NCBI GenBank assembly: GCA_964629645.1
Contig: CAZVSU010000031.1
Location: forward strand, 1-26,599
Reading direction: 5' to 3'
Source of the DNA: JAAKFL01 sp964629645
Lineage (GTDB): Bacteria; Chlamydiota; Chlamydiia; Chlamydiales; SLFE01
Length of the DNA stretch: 26,599 nt
Under the pieces are notes generated by a model, which was not told the origin of the DNA, ran no database searches, and was given only the letters and a program-made list of their open reading frames with translations. This document shows positions 1 through 6,849 of the stretch, one piece after another (position 1 is the stretch's first letter; every line of letters begins with the position of its first letter). The translations under genes and the position numbers were made by a program.

Positions 1-2
1 TA

Positions 3-107
3 GAAAACTTGAGGTCAAATTTCAATTTCAATCTTCAACCCCGTGACCGTTTACACATTGGGGTCGACCTCAATCCAATCGAGTTACCGGTTGAAGGTAA
101 ACCGTAA
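3..107 (+). CDS. C-terminal tail of an unidentified protein (partial, 5' end outside window)
   Basis: A reading frame open from the window edge runs 34 codons to a TAA at 105-107. The codons resemble those of the genes downstream. The last residues read RLHIGVDLNPIELPVEGKP, preceded by an alternating polar/aromatic stretch (NFNFNLQ) that looks like a beta strand. The two other forward frames contain stops in this stretch. I do not recognise the protein. A beta-rich or outer-membrane protein is possible, but 34 residues cannot settle it. The tyrP-like gene starts 38 bases after the stop, so the two could be separate transcription units or a loose operon. Confidence 0.45.
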   Translation, partial: ENLRSNFNFNLQPRDRLHIGVDLNPIELPVEGKP

Positions 108-119
108 AAACTCTAAACT
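91..119 (+). promoter_or_regulatory. Weak candidate promoter for tyrP
   Basis: TTGAAG at 91-96 and TAAACT at 114-119 are separated by 17 bases, each matching 4 of 6 sigma-70-type positions. The -35 lies inside the end of the preceding reading frame. This is only suggestive, and AT-rich flanks produce such matches by chance. Confidence 0.25.
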
Positions 120-145
120 TTAACATTATTAATTGGGAGTCACAT

Positions 146-1396
146 TTGAACGCGGCAAAGCACTCTTTCCATTTGTTGGCCTCCATGCTTCTGATAGCCG
201 GCACGAGCATTGGCGGAGGCATGCTGGCCCTTCCCGTGTCTACGGGGGTAAGCGGCTTTCTTCCCTCGCTCGTTGTTATGATCGTTTGCTGGATGGCAAT
301 GACAGCAACCGGTCTTCTTCTTGCCGAGGGGAGCCTTTGGGTACCGGAAGGAGGGCATATGATCTCAATTTCCGGGAAAATGCTGGGGGCGCCGGGGAAA
401 ATTGCCAGCTGGATTCTTTACCTGTTCATCTCTTATGCCTCAATCGTCGCCTATACGGCGGGAGGGGGCATGCAAATTGCAGAGGCCGTCTCTGTTTGGC
501 TTGGCATCGAGCTTTCAAGAACCGCAAGCTGCATTCTCTTTTTTGTTATTTTTGGCACTCTCGTTGATTTTGGTGCGCAAGTCGTGGGCCGGGTGAACTC
601 CCTACTTGTCTTCGGGATGTTAGGCGCCTACCTTCTCCTTATTGGGACAGGCGCATCCGAAGTGAAGCTGTCAAACTTAATGTACACAAATTGGTCGGCA
701 GCCGCCATAGGGGTTCCGTTTATTTTGGCGTCGTTTTCTTTTCAGACGATTGTCCCGAGCATGACGCCTTATTTGAAAAGCGATCCCAAGCAGCTGCGTT
801 GGAGTATTATTGGCGGAACCACGATAACACTTTTTGTCTATGTGATGTGGCAGTGGCTTGTGTTGGGAATTGTGCCTGCAGAGGGCCCGGATGGGCTGAT
901 TCAAGCCTTAAATGAAGGGGCGATCGCCACAAAATTTATTTGCAAATCCTCAGGAAGCGCCTGTCTGACGACCGTCGCGGAGTTTTTTGGCTTCTTCGCC
1001 CTCGTGACCTCTTTTCTCGGAATGAGCCTTGGTTTATTCGATTTTTTGTCGGACGGCCTCGGCATACAAAAGGTCGGTTTCGGCAAGGCAAAGCTTGGTG
1101 CGATCATCGCTTTTCCCACTCTGTTTTTTGCCATCTTTTTTGAGCGCGCTTTTCTCGTCGCGATGGATGCCTCCGGCGGTTATGGCGATACTTTGCTTAA
1201 CGGTATTATCCCTGTCATGATTGTATGGGTAGGGCGGTATCATATGAATTTGCCTAAGAAGATGGGTTGGCTTGGAAGCAGGCCGATGCTCCTTTTGATC
1301 AGCCTGTTTTTCCTAGTCTCTCTCGGCGTTGAAATCCTGATCCATTTTGGCGTGATTTCATCAATTTACGATATTAGTGAACTTAACCTACTTTAG
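146..1396 (+). CDS. tyrP: Aromatic amino acid permease, TyrP-like (HAAAP family)
   Basis: An inner-membrane permease likely to import tyrosine or tryptophan by proton symport. The 416-residue protein has about eleven hydrophobic segments. Its N-terminal signature, AGTSIGGGMLALPVSTGVSG, is typical of the hydroxy/aromatic amino acid permease family. The length matches E. coli TyrP/Mtr and chlamydial TyrP (about 400). The start is TTG at 146, chosen because GGGAG at 135-139 is well placed and the family signature begins shortly after; a longer frame start at 133 is in a different frame. Chlamydiae depend on host amino acids, so an importer of this type is expected. The DUF2760 gene follows after 5 bases, suggesting co-transcription. 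Substrate choice (Tyr versus Trp) cannot be read from sequence alone. Confidence 0.9.
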   Translation: MNAAKHSFHLLASMLLIAGTSIGGGMLALPVSTGVSGFLPSLVVMIVCWMAMTATGLLLAEGSLWVPEGGHMISISGKMLGAPGKIASWILYLFISYASIVAYTAGGGMQIAEAVSVWLGIELSRTASCILFFVIFGTLVDFGAQVVGRVNSLLVFGMLGAYLLLIGTGASEVKLSNLMYTNWSAAAIGVPFILASFSFQTIVPSMTPYLKSDPKQLRWSIIGGTTITLFVYVMWQWLVLGIVPAEGPDGLIQALNEGAIATKFICKSSGSACLTTVAEFFGFFALVTSFLGMSLGLFDFLSDGLGIQKVGFGKAKLGAIIAFPTLFFAIFFERAFLVAMDASGGYGDTLLNGIIPVMIVWVGRYHMNLPKKMGWLGSRPMLLLISLFFLVSLGVEILIHFGVISSIYDISELNLL

Positions 1397-1401
1397 ACGA
1401 T

Positions 1402-1887
1402 ATGAAACGATTGATTTTAGCATTTAAATGTTTTGTGAAAGCCTTCAAAGTTCCCGAGCGGGCCGGAGCGCTTCTCAGTGAGCCCGAAAAGGAAGAAAAA
1501 GTAAAAAAAGATAAAGCCCACCTGCAGCTTCTACGCAATTTACAAAACGCAGGGCGTTTGATCGATTTCTTAAGCGAAGATATCAGCCAATATACCGACA
1601 ATCAAGTGGGGGCGGCTGTCCGGCAGATACACGCCGGTTGCCGTAAAAGTTTAGATGAACTTGTCGCTGTCAAGCCACTGATGGATGAAAAAGAAGGCGC
1701 CTCTGTCACAGTCCCAATAGGCTATTCCTCAAAAGAATTTAAACTCGTAGGCAACGTTAAAGGAGAGCCCCCTTATCAAGGGACCCTTGTTCATCGAGGC
1801 TGGAAAGCACATAAACATTCGCTGCCCAAAATCGCAGAAGAGGAATCGCTTGAAATATTGACACCAGCAGAAATTGAACTCAAATAA
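1402..1887 (+). CDS. DUF2760-domain protein, Hsp70-associated
   Basis: A 161-residue protein of the DUF2760 family. Recognisable features are LQLLRNLQNAGRLIDFLSED (about residues 41-60), the block QVGAAVRQIHAGCRKSLDE, and the C-terminal GNVKGEPPYQGTLVHRGWKA followed by LPKIAEE and a final TPAEIELK. The N-terminal 35 residues are basic and hydrophobic (MKRLILAFKCFVKAFK) and could be an amphipathic membrane-contacting helix. The biochemical function is unknown. DUF2760 genes are known to lie directly before Hsp70-like genes in several bacterial phyla, as here (14 bases to the next start). No strong Shine-Dalgarno precedes the ATG, and the tyrP stop is only 5 bases upstream, so translational coupling to tyrP is plausible. 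Confidence 0.85.
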   Translation: MKRLILAFKCFVKAFKVPERAGALLSEPEKEEKVKKDKAHLQLLRNLQNAGRLIDFLSEDISQYTDNQVGAAVRQIHAGCRKSLDELVAVKPLMDEKEGASVTVPIGYSSKEFKLVGNVKGEPPYQGTLVHRGWKAHKHSLPKIAEEESLEILTPAEIELK

Positions 1888-1901
1888 CGGGACTGAAGGC
1901 T

Positions 1902-3641
1902 ATGAAACAAACAATTATCGGGCTTGATCTGGGCACAACAAACTGCACCTTGTCTTATGTCCTTGAAGGAAGCGAAGAGATTGAAACGCTCGCCATACCG
2001 CAGTATGTCAACTCAGGAGAAAAGCAGTCTTTGATGTCTCTGCCGTCTTTTCTTTATTTCCCACTAGATGAAGAGGAAACGGAGGTGCCATTTTTTGTCG
2101 GACAGTATGCAAAGACTCGGGGTGCTGAGCTTCCTTCGCGTTTAATTTCATCTGCAAAATCGTGGCTGTCGCACACTGGGATCGACCGCCGCTCACCCGT
2201 CTTGCCGGTCGGGGAGGGAAAAATGAGCCCGATGGAGGCGTGCAGCGCGTTTCTTCAACACCTTAAAGCAGTTTGGAATGAAACCTTTCCAAAAAAGCCG
2301 TTCGATAAGCAAACCATCTTAATCACAGTGCCGGCTTCATTTGATCCTAGTGCACGGCAGTTTGTGTTAGAAGCTGCAGAACTTGCCGGATATCCGGAAC
2401 CCATTCTCTTGGAGGAGCCTCTGGCTGCTCTTTACGCTTGGATTCAGAGGCAAGGTGAAAAGTGGCGAGAGGAAGTCAAAGTAGGCGATCTTGTCTTGGT
2501 TGTCGATGTTGGCGGCGGGACGACCGATTTCACATTAGTTCGGGTTGACGAGTCTCAAGGCGATCTCGCGTTAAATCGAATATCGGTCGGGTCTCATCTT
2601 TTATTGGGAGGAGATAATCTGGATCTTGCTTTAGCTTACTTTGCCAAACATAAACTTGAAGAAGAAGGGCAGCAATTAGACGACTGGCAGTTTGGACAGT
2701 TGGCCCACGCATGCCGAGACGCCAAAGAGCAGCTTTTTGCAAAGAATTCGCCTGAAGAGGTCACCATCTCTATTCAGGGGAGGGGGAGCCGGCTCATCGG
2801 GGGACAGATACAGACAGTTTTGACTCAGGAAGAAGCTTCAAAGCTGATATTGGATGGATTTTTTCCACTCTCTAAGTCAACAGAGGTCTCTGAAACCGAG
2901 AAACGATCGGGCCTTTATCAAGCCGGCCTTCCTTACGCTAAAGATCCACGTGTGTCGCGTCAATTAGCTGCCTTCCTTTCGCAAGGCGAAACCTTCGCTC
3001 TGCCAAGCGCAGTGCTTTTTAATGGCGGCACATTGAAGGCGGAGGGGATCCGGGGCAGAATCGTTGAGATTCTCGCCGGTTGGGCAGACGAACTGGGGGC
3101 GCCCTCCCCAAATATTATGGAATGTGTCGATTATGACTTGTCGGTCAGTCTCGGCGCCGCGTTTTACGGACTTGTGAGAGAAGGCAAAGGCATTCGGATA
3201 AAAGGGGGAATCAGTCGAAGTTATTTTATCGGGGTCGAAGCTGCAGCTCCCGCGGTCCCCGGCGTTCCCGTTCCCGTGCAAGCTGTTTGTGTAGCTCCCC
3301 GTGGTATGGAAGAAGGGTCAGAGGCGTCTCTCGATCAGCCCTTTTCCTTGATTCTTGGCGAACCGGTCTCGTTCAGATTCTTGAGCCATCACGACATCTA
3401 CAAGGTGGGTCAAGCTGTTGAAAAGGAACAGCAGAACCGGCTTCAAGAACACCCCCCGATTGAAACAGAACTCGATCGAAGCGATCAGGATGGGCGGGGT
3501 ATTTGTGTGCGATTGAAGAGCCGTGTCACTGAACTCGGTGTCTTAGAGCTCTGGTGTGAGTCCACCGACGGCCGAAAATGGAAACTGAATTTTGACACGA
3601 GGTCGCACGACACAAACGCTAAGGCAGTTGCTGCATCATAA
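1902..3641 (+). CDS. Hsp70-family ATPase, DnaK-like orphan paralogue
   Basis: A 579-residue Hsp70-superfamily protein. The phosphate-1 motif is GLDLGTTNCTLSYV (residues 7-20). The phosphate-2 motif DVGGGTTDF starts at residue 202. An FNGG motif (adenosine region, about residue 370) and a DLSVSLGAA block follow. After the ATPase domain comes a short beta-rich substrate-binding-like part. There is no long helical lid and no EEVD- or DnaK-type tail, so it is shorter than canonical DnaK (about 640) and is not the housekeeping dnaK. A GAAGG ribosome site precedes the ATG. Elsewhere DUF2760 is often followed by two Hsp70-like genes, the second larger; only one is present here. The 3' end overlaps convergent sufE by 23 bp. 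The client is unknown. Confidence 0.88.
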   Translation: MKQTIIGLDLGTTNCTLSYVLEGSEEIETLAIPQYVNSGEKQSLMSLPSFLYFPLDEEETEVPFFVGQYAKTRGAELPSRLISSAKSWLSHTGIDRRSPVLPVGEGKMSPMEACSAFLQHLKAVWNETFPKKPFDKQTILITVPASFDPSARQFVLEAAELAGYPEPILLEEPLAALYAWIQRQGEKWREEVKVGDLVLVVDVGGGTTDFTLVRVDESQGDLALNRISVGSHLLLGGDNLDLALAYFAKHKLEEEGQQLDDWQFGQLAHACRDAKEQLFAKNSPEEVTISIQGRGSRLIGGQIQTVLTQEEASKLILDGFFPLSKSTEVSETEKRSGLYQAGLPYAKDPRVSRQLAAFLSQGETFALPSAVLFNGGTLKAEGIRGRIVEILAGWADELGAPSPNIMECVDYDLSVSLGAAFYGLVREGKGIRIKGGISRSYFIGVEAAAPAVPGVPVPVQAVCVAPRGMEEGSEASLDQPFSLILGEPVSFRFLSHHDIYKVGQAVEKEQQNRLQEHPPIETELDRSDQDGRGICVRLKSRVTELGVLELWCESTDGRKWKLNFDTRSHDTNAKAVAAS

Positions 3642-4038
3642 AATGGAGAGCTATCTGCTTCATTTTAAGGTGAATCTGGTAGAGTCCGTTTGCTCGTCCA
3701 GGTGTTAATGATCCCGGTATTCCCAACTCGTTTAAAAAAGAGGGCTCATTCTTTAAAACAACTTCCGGCTCTGTGCCATTGTAGGCGCGGATTAAGATTT
3801 GAGCGAGTCCTGAAGAAATCAAAGCATCCGACCAAACGGAAAAGTAAAGGCGCCCATCAATGACATCTGCTTTGAGATACATAGTGCTCTGACATCCCGA
3901 AACAAGATTTTCGTCTGTTTTAATTTCCGCGCCGCCGGAGTTATCTCGTCCCAAAGTCATAATCGTTTTGTAAATCTGGTCTTTGGACGCAAGGGGCGCA
4001 AAAACTTTTTTAATTTTTGAAACATTTTCGTCAAACAT
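3619..4038 (-). CDS. sufE: SufE-family sulfur acceptor for Fe-S cluster assembly
   Basis: SufE accepts persulfide sulfur from cysteine desulfurase SufS and passes it to the SufBCD scaffold in the cytoplasm. The family motif VSGCQS is present, and the predicted catalytic Cys is residue 49 with the ATG at 4038, close to Cys51 of E. coli SufE. This supports the chosen start (139 aa). Upstream in-frame alternatives are ATG at 4056 and GTG at 4077, but they would add an odd hydrophobic extension and place the promoter inside the gene. None of the three starts has a Shine-Dalgarno. The -10 TATAGT lies exactly six bases before the ATG, so the mRNA may be leaderless. No sufS or sufBCD lies in this window. 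Confidence 0.85.
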   Translation of the reverse strand: MFDENVSKIKKVFAPLASKDQIYKTIMTLGRDNSGGAEIKTDENLVSGCQSTMYLKADVIDGRLYFSVWSDALISSGLAQILIRAYNGTEPEVVLKNEPSFLNELGIPGSLTPGRANGLYQIHLKMKQIALHFMMQQLP

Positions 4039-4044
4039 ACTTTG

Positions 4045-4073
4045 ACTATAGCACATAAAAACGTTTGTCACAA
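4045..4073 (-). promoter_or_regulatory. sufE promoter (extended -10)
   Basis: On the minus strand, TTGTGA (4068-4073) and TATAGT (4045-4050) are 17 bases apart. The -10 is preceded by TGC, giving an extended -10. The predicted transcription start falls on or next to A of the sufE ATG at 4038. Confidence 0.6.
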
Positions 4074-4075
4074 AC
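4063..4075. repeat. Perfect 13-bp palindrome shared by the two divergent -35 regions
   Basis: GTTTGTCACAAAC is an inverted repeat with 6-base arms around one central base. The -35 of the sufE promoter and the -35 of the infA promoter both lie inside it, so it is either a symmetric core promoter element or an operator for a dimeric regulator. Confidence 0.55.
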
Positions 4076-4094
4076 ACATGATCGGTGCTAGAAT
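4065..4094 (+). promoter_or_regulatory. infA promoter (extended -10)
   Basis: TTGTCA (4065-4070, 5 of 6 consensus) and TAGAAT (4089-4094, 5 of 6) are separated by 18 bases, with TGC directly before the -10. The predicted start is near 4101, giving a leader of about 33 bases that holds the GAAGGA ribosome site of infA. Confidence 0.65.
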
Positions 4095-4133
4095 CACCTT
4101 TAACTCTGATTTTTTTGAAGGATTATTTGGCCC

Positions 4134-4352
4134 ATGCCTAAAGAAGATACCATTAAAATGGATGGTGTGGTGGAGGAATTATTACCCAACACCCAATTTC
4201 GTGTGAAACTTGAGTCCGGTACGGTCATTATCGCGACCCTGTCAGGTAAAATGAAAACGCGCAATATTCGAGTTTTTGTTGGCGATACCGTGTCTTGCGA
4301 GCTTTCACCATACGATTTATCAAAAGGGAGGATTATCTACCGTCAAAAGTAG
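4134..4352 (+). CDS. infA: Translation initiation factor IF-1
   Basis: A 72-residue S1/OB-fold protein that binds the ribosomal A site and works with IF-2 and IF-3 in initiation. Length is exactly typical. Diagnostic stretches are DTIKMDGVVEELLPNTQFRV at the N-terminus, the central SGKMKTRNIRVFVGDTV, and a basic C-terminal end KGRIIYRQK. GAAGGA at 4117-4122 is an acceptable ribosome site with an 11-base spacing. The gene has its own strong promoter, divergent from sufE. infA directly before tRNA-Thr and tuf is the usual chlamydial arrangement, but a separate promoter at 4380 probably serves the tRNA/tuf unit. Confidence 0.97.
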   Translation: MPKEDTIKMDGVVEELLPNTQFRVKLESGTVIIATLSGKMKTRNIRVFVGDTVSCELSPYDLSKGRIIYRQK

Positions 4353-4379
4353 ATTTTGAAGGAAATACCGCTGATCCTA

Positions 4380-4408
4380 TTGATTTTATTTGTAAAAGTC
4401 ACTAGAAT
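4380..4408 (+). promoter_or_regulatory. Promoter for tRNA-Thr - tuf
   Basis: TTGATT (4380-4385) and TAGAAT (4403-4408) are 17 bases apart. The -10 is identical to that of the infA promoter. It lies 64 bases before the mature tRNA 5' end, so a 5' leader would be removed by RNase P. Confidence 0.5.
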
Positions 4409-4472
4409 TACGTGCATTAAATTGCGGTTGTCGTCAGCGTTCCTGATCAAACCCGCTTGCAGATTGGCACAA

Positions 4473-4544
4473 GCCCAGATAGCTCAGAGGTAGAGCACTT
4501 GCATGGTAAGCAAGCGGTCGGAGGTTCAATTCCTCTTCTGGGCA
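4473..4544 (+). tRNA. tRNA-Thr (anticodon GGT)
   Basis: A complete cloverleaf can be drawn. The acceptor stem is GCCCAGA / TCTGGGC, the D stem GCTC / GAGC, the anticodon stem CTTGC / GCAAG with loop ATGGTAA (anticodon GGT, reads ACC/ACU), and the T arm has loop TTCAATT. The discriminator base is A at 4544 and no CCA is encoded. Placement directly before tuf matches chlamydial genomes. Confidence 0.96.
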
Positions 4545-4558
4545 AAAACAAAAAATAA

Positions 4559-4642
4559 GAACTCTTAATGAATCAGAGGGATTCGCATTTTCTCATTGTC
4601 CAGGCGCCAACGCTGGAATCCTCTCGTAAAATAAAAGAGTTC
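4559..4642 (+). promoter_or_regulatory. Structured spacer RNA between tRNA-Thr and tuf
   Basis: Three nested inverted repeats can be paired by eye. The outer stem is GAACTCTT (4559-4566) with AAGAGTTC (4635-4642). The middle stem is AGAGG-ATT (4575-4583, one bulged G) with AATCCTCT (4617-4624). The inner hairpin runs from CCAG (4600-4603) to CTGG (4613-4616) with loop CCAA. There is no U-tract, so it is not a simple terminator. It could be a processing site that separates tRNA from tuf mRNA, or a control element for EF-Tu synthesis. Confidence 0.45.
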
Positions 4643-4701
4643 ACAGAGTAACTTTGAACAAAAAAACAAGAAAAAGTAGTTGTCTACGGAGGTAACTAAC
4701 A

Positions 4702-5886
4702 ATGGCTAAAGAAGCATTCAAGCGCGACAAGCCACACGTTAACATTGGAACCATTGGTCACGTCGACCACGGTAAAACGACATTGACCGCTGCGATTAGC
4801 TCACATTTGAGTCAAAAAAGCGGTGGTAAAGCGAAAAAGTTTGACGAAATTGACTGCGCTCCCGAAGAAAAAGCGCGTGGTATCACGATCAATGCATCAC
4901 ACGTCGAATACGAAACAGAAAAGCGCCACTATGCCCACGTCGACTGTCCCGGGCACGCCGACTATGTCAAGAACATGATCACAGGTGCTGCTCAGATGGA
5001 CGGAGCGATTCTGGTTGTGGCCGCAACTGATGGTGCTATGCCTCAGACAAAAGAGCACATTTTGCTCGCGCGTCAGATGCAAGTCCCTCAAATCGTGGTG
5101 TTCTTGAATAAGTGCGACATGCTTGGCGCTGAAGATCAAGAACTCCTTGACCTTGTCGAGCTCGAGCTTCACGAGATTCTTGAAGCGCAAGGGTATAAAG
5201 ATGCGCCGATTATCCGCGGATCAGCACTGAAGGCTCTTGAAGGCGATGCGACCTATGCCGAGAAGATCGACGAACTTATGAACGCAGTCGATGATACGAT
5301 TCCTGAGCCTCAGCGCGATTTCGACAAGCCTTTCTTGATGCCGATCGAGGACGTCTTCTCTATTTCAGGTCGCGGTACGGTTGTGACAGGGAGAGTTGAG
5401 CGCGGTGTCATCAAAATGAACGATAAGATTCAAATTGTTGGACTCAAAAACACACGCGACACTGTTGCGACCGGACTTGAGATGTTCAACAAAATTCTTG
5501 ATGAAGTTCATCCCGGCGAAAACGTTGGCGTTCTTCTTCGCGGTATTGAAAAGGGCGATGTGGAACGTGGAATGGTTTTGGCTGCTCCAGGAACATGCAC
5601 GCCTCACGTAAAGTTTAAAGGTCCTGTTTATGTCTTGAAAAAAGAGGAAGGAGGCCGTCACAAGCCATTCTTCTCCGGTTATAGACCACAATTCTATATC
5701 AGGACAACAGACGTCACAGGAGTTGTTGAACTGCCGGAAGGAACCGAAATGGTGATGCCTGGAGACAATGTCGAGATCACAGCAACTCTTATTGCTCCAG
5801 TTGCTCTTGAAGTTGGACAGAAGTTCGCGATCCGTGAGGGTGGCCGAACAATCGGTGCAGGAACTGTTTCTGAAATCATTGAGTAG
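4702..5886 (+). CDS. tuf: Elongation factor Tu
   Basis: The GTPase that brings aminoacyl-tRNA to the ribosomal A site. The 394-residue protein has standard length and all three domains. G1 is GHVDHGKT (residues 19-26), the switch I region ends in RGITINASHVEYET, G3 is DCPGHADY (from 81) and G4 is NKCD (136-139). Domain 2 carries SGRGTVVTGRVERG. A strong GGAGGT ribosome site (4688-4693) precedes the ATG. The gene follows tRNA-Thr in the same transcript through a structured spacer and ends in an intrinsic terminator, as expected for a very highly expressed gene. It appears intact and is the only tuf copy in the window. Confidence 0.99.
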   Translation: MAKEAFKRDKPHVNIGTIGHVDHGKTTLTAAISSHLSQKSGGKAKKFDEIDCAPEEKARGITINASHVEYETEKRHYAHVDCPGHADYVKNMITGAAQMDGAILVVAATDGAMPQTKEHILLARQMQVPQIVVFLNKCDMLGAEDQELLDLVELELHEILEAQGYKDAPIIRGSALKALEGDATYAEKIDELMNAVDDTIPEPQRDFDKPFLMPIEDVFSISGRGTVVTGRVERGVIKMNDKIQIVGLKNTRDTVATGLEMFNKILDEVHPGENVGVLLRGIEKGDVERGMVLAAPGTCTPHVKFKGPVYVLKKEEGGRHKPFFSGYRPQFYIRTTDVTGVVELPEGTEMVMPGDNVEITATLIAPVALEVGQKFAIREGGRTIGAGTVSEIIE

Positions 5887-5891
5887 AGATG

Positions 5892-5918
5892 AAAACCCGG
5901 TTACGATCGGGTTTTTTT
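5892..5918 (+). terminator. Intrinsic terminator after tuf, abutting tRNA-Trp
   Basis: Stem AAAACCCG (5892-5899) / CGGGTTTT (5908-5915) with an 8-base loop, followed by a run of seven T (5912-5918). It starts 5 bases after the tuf stop and ends one base before the tRNA-Trp acceptor stem. Confidence 0.85.
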
Positions 5919-5919
5919 A

Positions 5920-5992
5920 GGGTGTGTAGCTCAGCTGGTAGAGCAGCGGTCTCCAAAGCCGCGGGTCGGGGGTTCGAGTCCCTCCGCACTCG
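5920..5992 (+). tRNA. tRNA-Trp (anticodon CCA)
   Basis: Cloverleaf with acceptor GGGTGTG / CGCACTC (two G-T pairs), D stem GCTC / GAGC, anticodon stem GCGGT / GCCGC with loop CTCCAAA (anticodon CCA), and T arm GGGGG - TTCGAGT - CCCTC. The discriminator is G at 5992 and no CCA is encoded. tRNA-Trp directly before secE is the conserved order in chlamydiae and many other bacteria. Confidence 0.96.
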
Positions 5993-6017
5993 AATAAAAC
6001 AGAAAAACTGAGCAAGT

Positions 6018-6278
6018 ATGAATCTGATGGAGACCAAAAAACGACAGAAAGCAAAAGAAGAAACGACAGGTTCGTTCAAAAGCATGTTCACTTTTTTTGG
6101 CGATGTCAAACAGGAAATCAAACGGATCACCTGGACGGGAAAAGATGAGCTGCGCGGCTACACGAAAATTGTGGTGGGCGCGACATTTGCTCTCGGTTTG
6201 GGTATTTGGATCGTAGATGTCTGTCTCCGATCAACAATGGATGCTCTCAGCGTCTTGATTCATTGGATCGCAGGCTAG
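6018..6278 (+). CDS. secE: Preprotein translocase subunit SecE
   Basis: A small essential subunit of the SecYEG channel in the inner membrane. The 86-residue protein has the single-spanning form: a basic amphipathic region ending in FFGDVKQEIKRITWTGKDEL (family hallmark, about residues 26-45), then one membrane helix near residues 52-69 (VVGATFALGLGIWIVDVCL). The ribosome site is weak (GAGCAAG). An ATG three codons later (6027) is an alternative start. Only 11 bases separate it from nusG, with the nusG Shine-Dalgarno overlapping the secE stop codon, so the pair is co-translated. It has no promoter of its own that I can see; see the terminator at 5892-5918. Confidence 0.95.
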   Translation: MNLMETKKRQKAKEETTGSFKSMFTFFGDVKQEIKRITWTGKDELRGYTKIVVGATFALGLGIWIVDVCLRSTMDALSVLIHWIAG

Positions 6279-6289
6279 AAGGACGAAAC

Positions 6290-6835
6290 ATGGTGACAAA
6301 CTGGTATGTGCTCCAGGTACTTTCTGGGCAAGAAAAAAAAACGAAGCTTGCCATCGAAGAACAAGCTAAGCTCCACAATATGGACAGCTTTATCGAAGAG
6401 GTTTTGCTTCCGACAGAAAATGTTTCAGAAGTGAAAAATGGTGAGCAGCGTGTCGTAGAGAAAAAACTATGGCCCGGTTATCTGCTCATTAAAATGGATC
6501 TGAACGATGAGTCGCTTCAATACGTAAAAGGCACGAACGGCGTCGTTGCGTTTCTTGGGGGCTCGTCACCAACCTCGTTGACTGATCGCGAAGTTGAAGA
6601 AATTCTCCGTGATTTACACGAAAAGAAAGATACTATAACCCAGAAACATCAGTTTCAAGTTGGCGATACAGTCAAAATTGTGGAAGGGCCGTTTGTCAAC
6701 TTCATCGGTACGATAACAGAGCTTTTTCATGATAAAGGGCGATTAAATGTTATGGTATCGATCTTCGGCCGCGATACATGTGTGAAAGATCTCGAATTCG
6801 CCCACGTTGAAGAAGTCGATGATGATTTTGGCTGA
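6290..6835 (+). CDS. nusG: Transcription elongation/termination factor NusG
   Basis: NusG binds RNA polymerase, suppresses pausing and links it to Rho or the ribosome. The start was set at ATG 6290 because AGAAGGA (6277-6283) lies at the right distance and the NGN domain begins immediately (NWYVLQVLSGQEKKTK). The longer in-frame start at 6206 would add 28 unrelated residues overlapping secE. The 181-residue product has the NGN domain (about 1-105, including PGYLLIKMDL) and a C-terminal KOW domain (FQVGDTVKIVEGPFVNFIGT onward). Length and layout match bacterial NusG. An AT-rich spacer with hairpins separates it from rplK. Confidence 0.97.
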   Translation: MVTNWYVLQVLSGQEKKTKLAIEEQAKLHNMDSFIEEVLLPTENVSEVKNGEQRVVEKKLWPGYLLIKMDLNDESLQYVKGTNGVVAFLGGSSPTSLTDREVEEILRDLHEKKDTITQKHQFQVGDTVKIVEGPFVNFIGTITELFHDKGRLNVMVSIFGRDTCVKDLEFAHVEEVDDDFG

Positions 6836-6849
6836 TTTTTTGTTAAATT

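Noticed and set aside
133..567. 144-codon forward frame overlapping the start of tyrP
   Set aside because: Composition is unlike a protein, and the tyrP frame with its family signature covers the same DNA.
4039..4077. Longer SufE starting at GTG 4077
   Set aside because: It would bury the promoter in the gene and shift the catalytic Cys away from its usual position; no ribosome site.
6206..6289. 28-residue N-terminal extension of NusG
   Set aside because: It overlaps secE out of frame; the ATG at 6290 has a good ribosome site and matches the family start.
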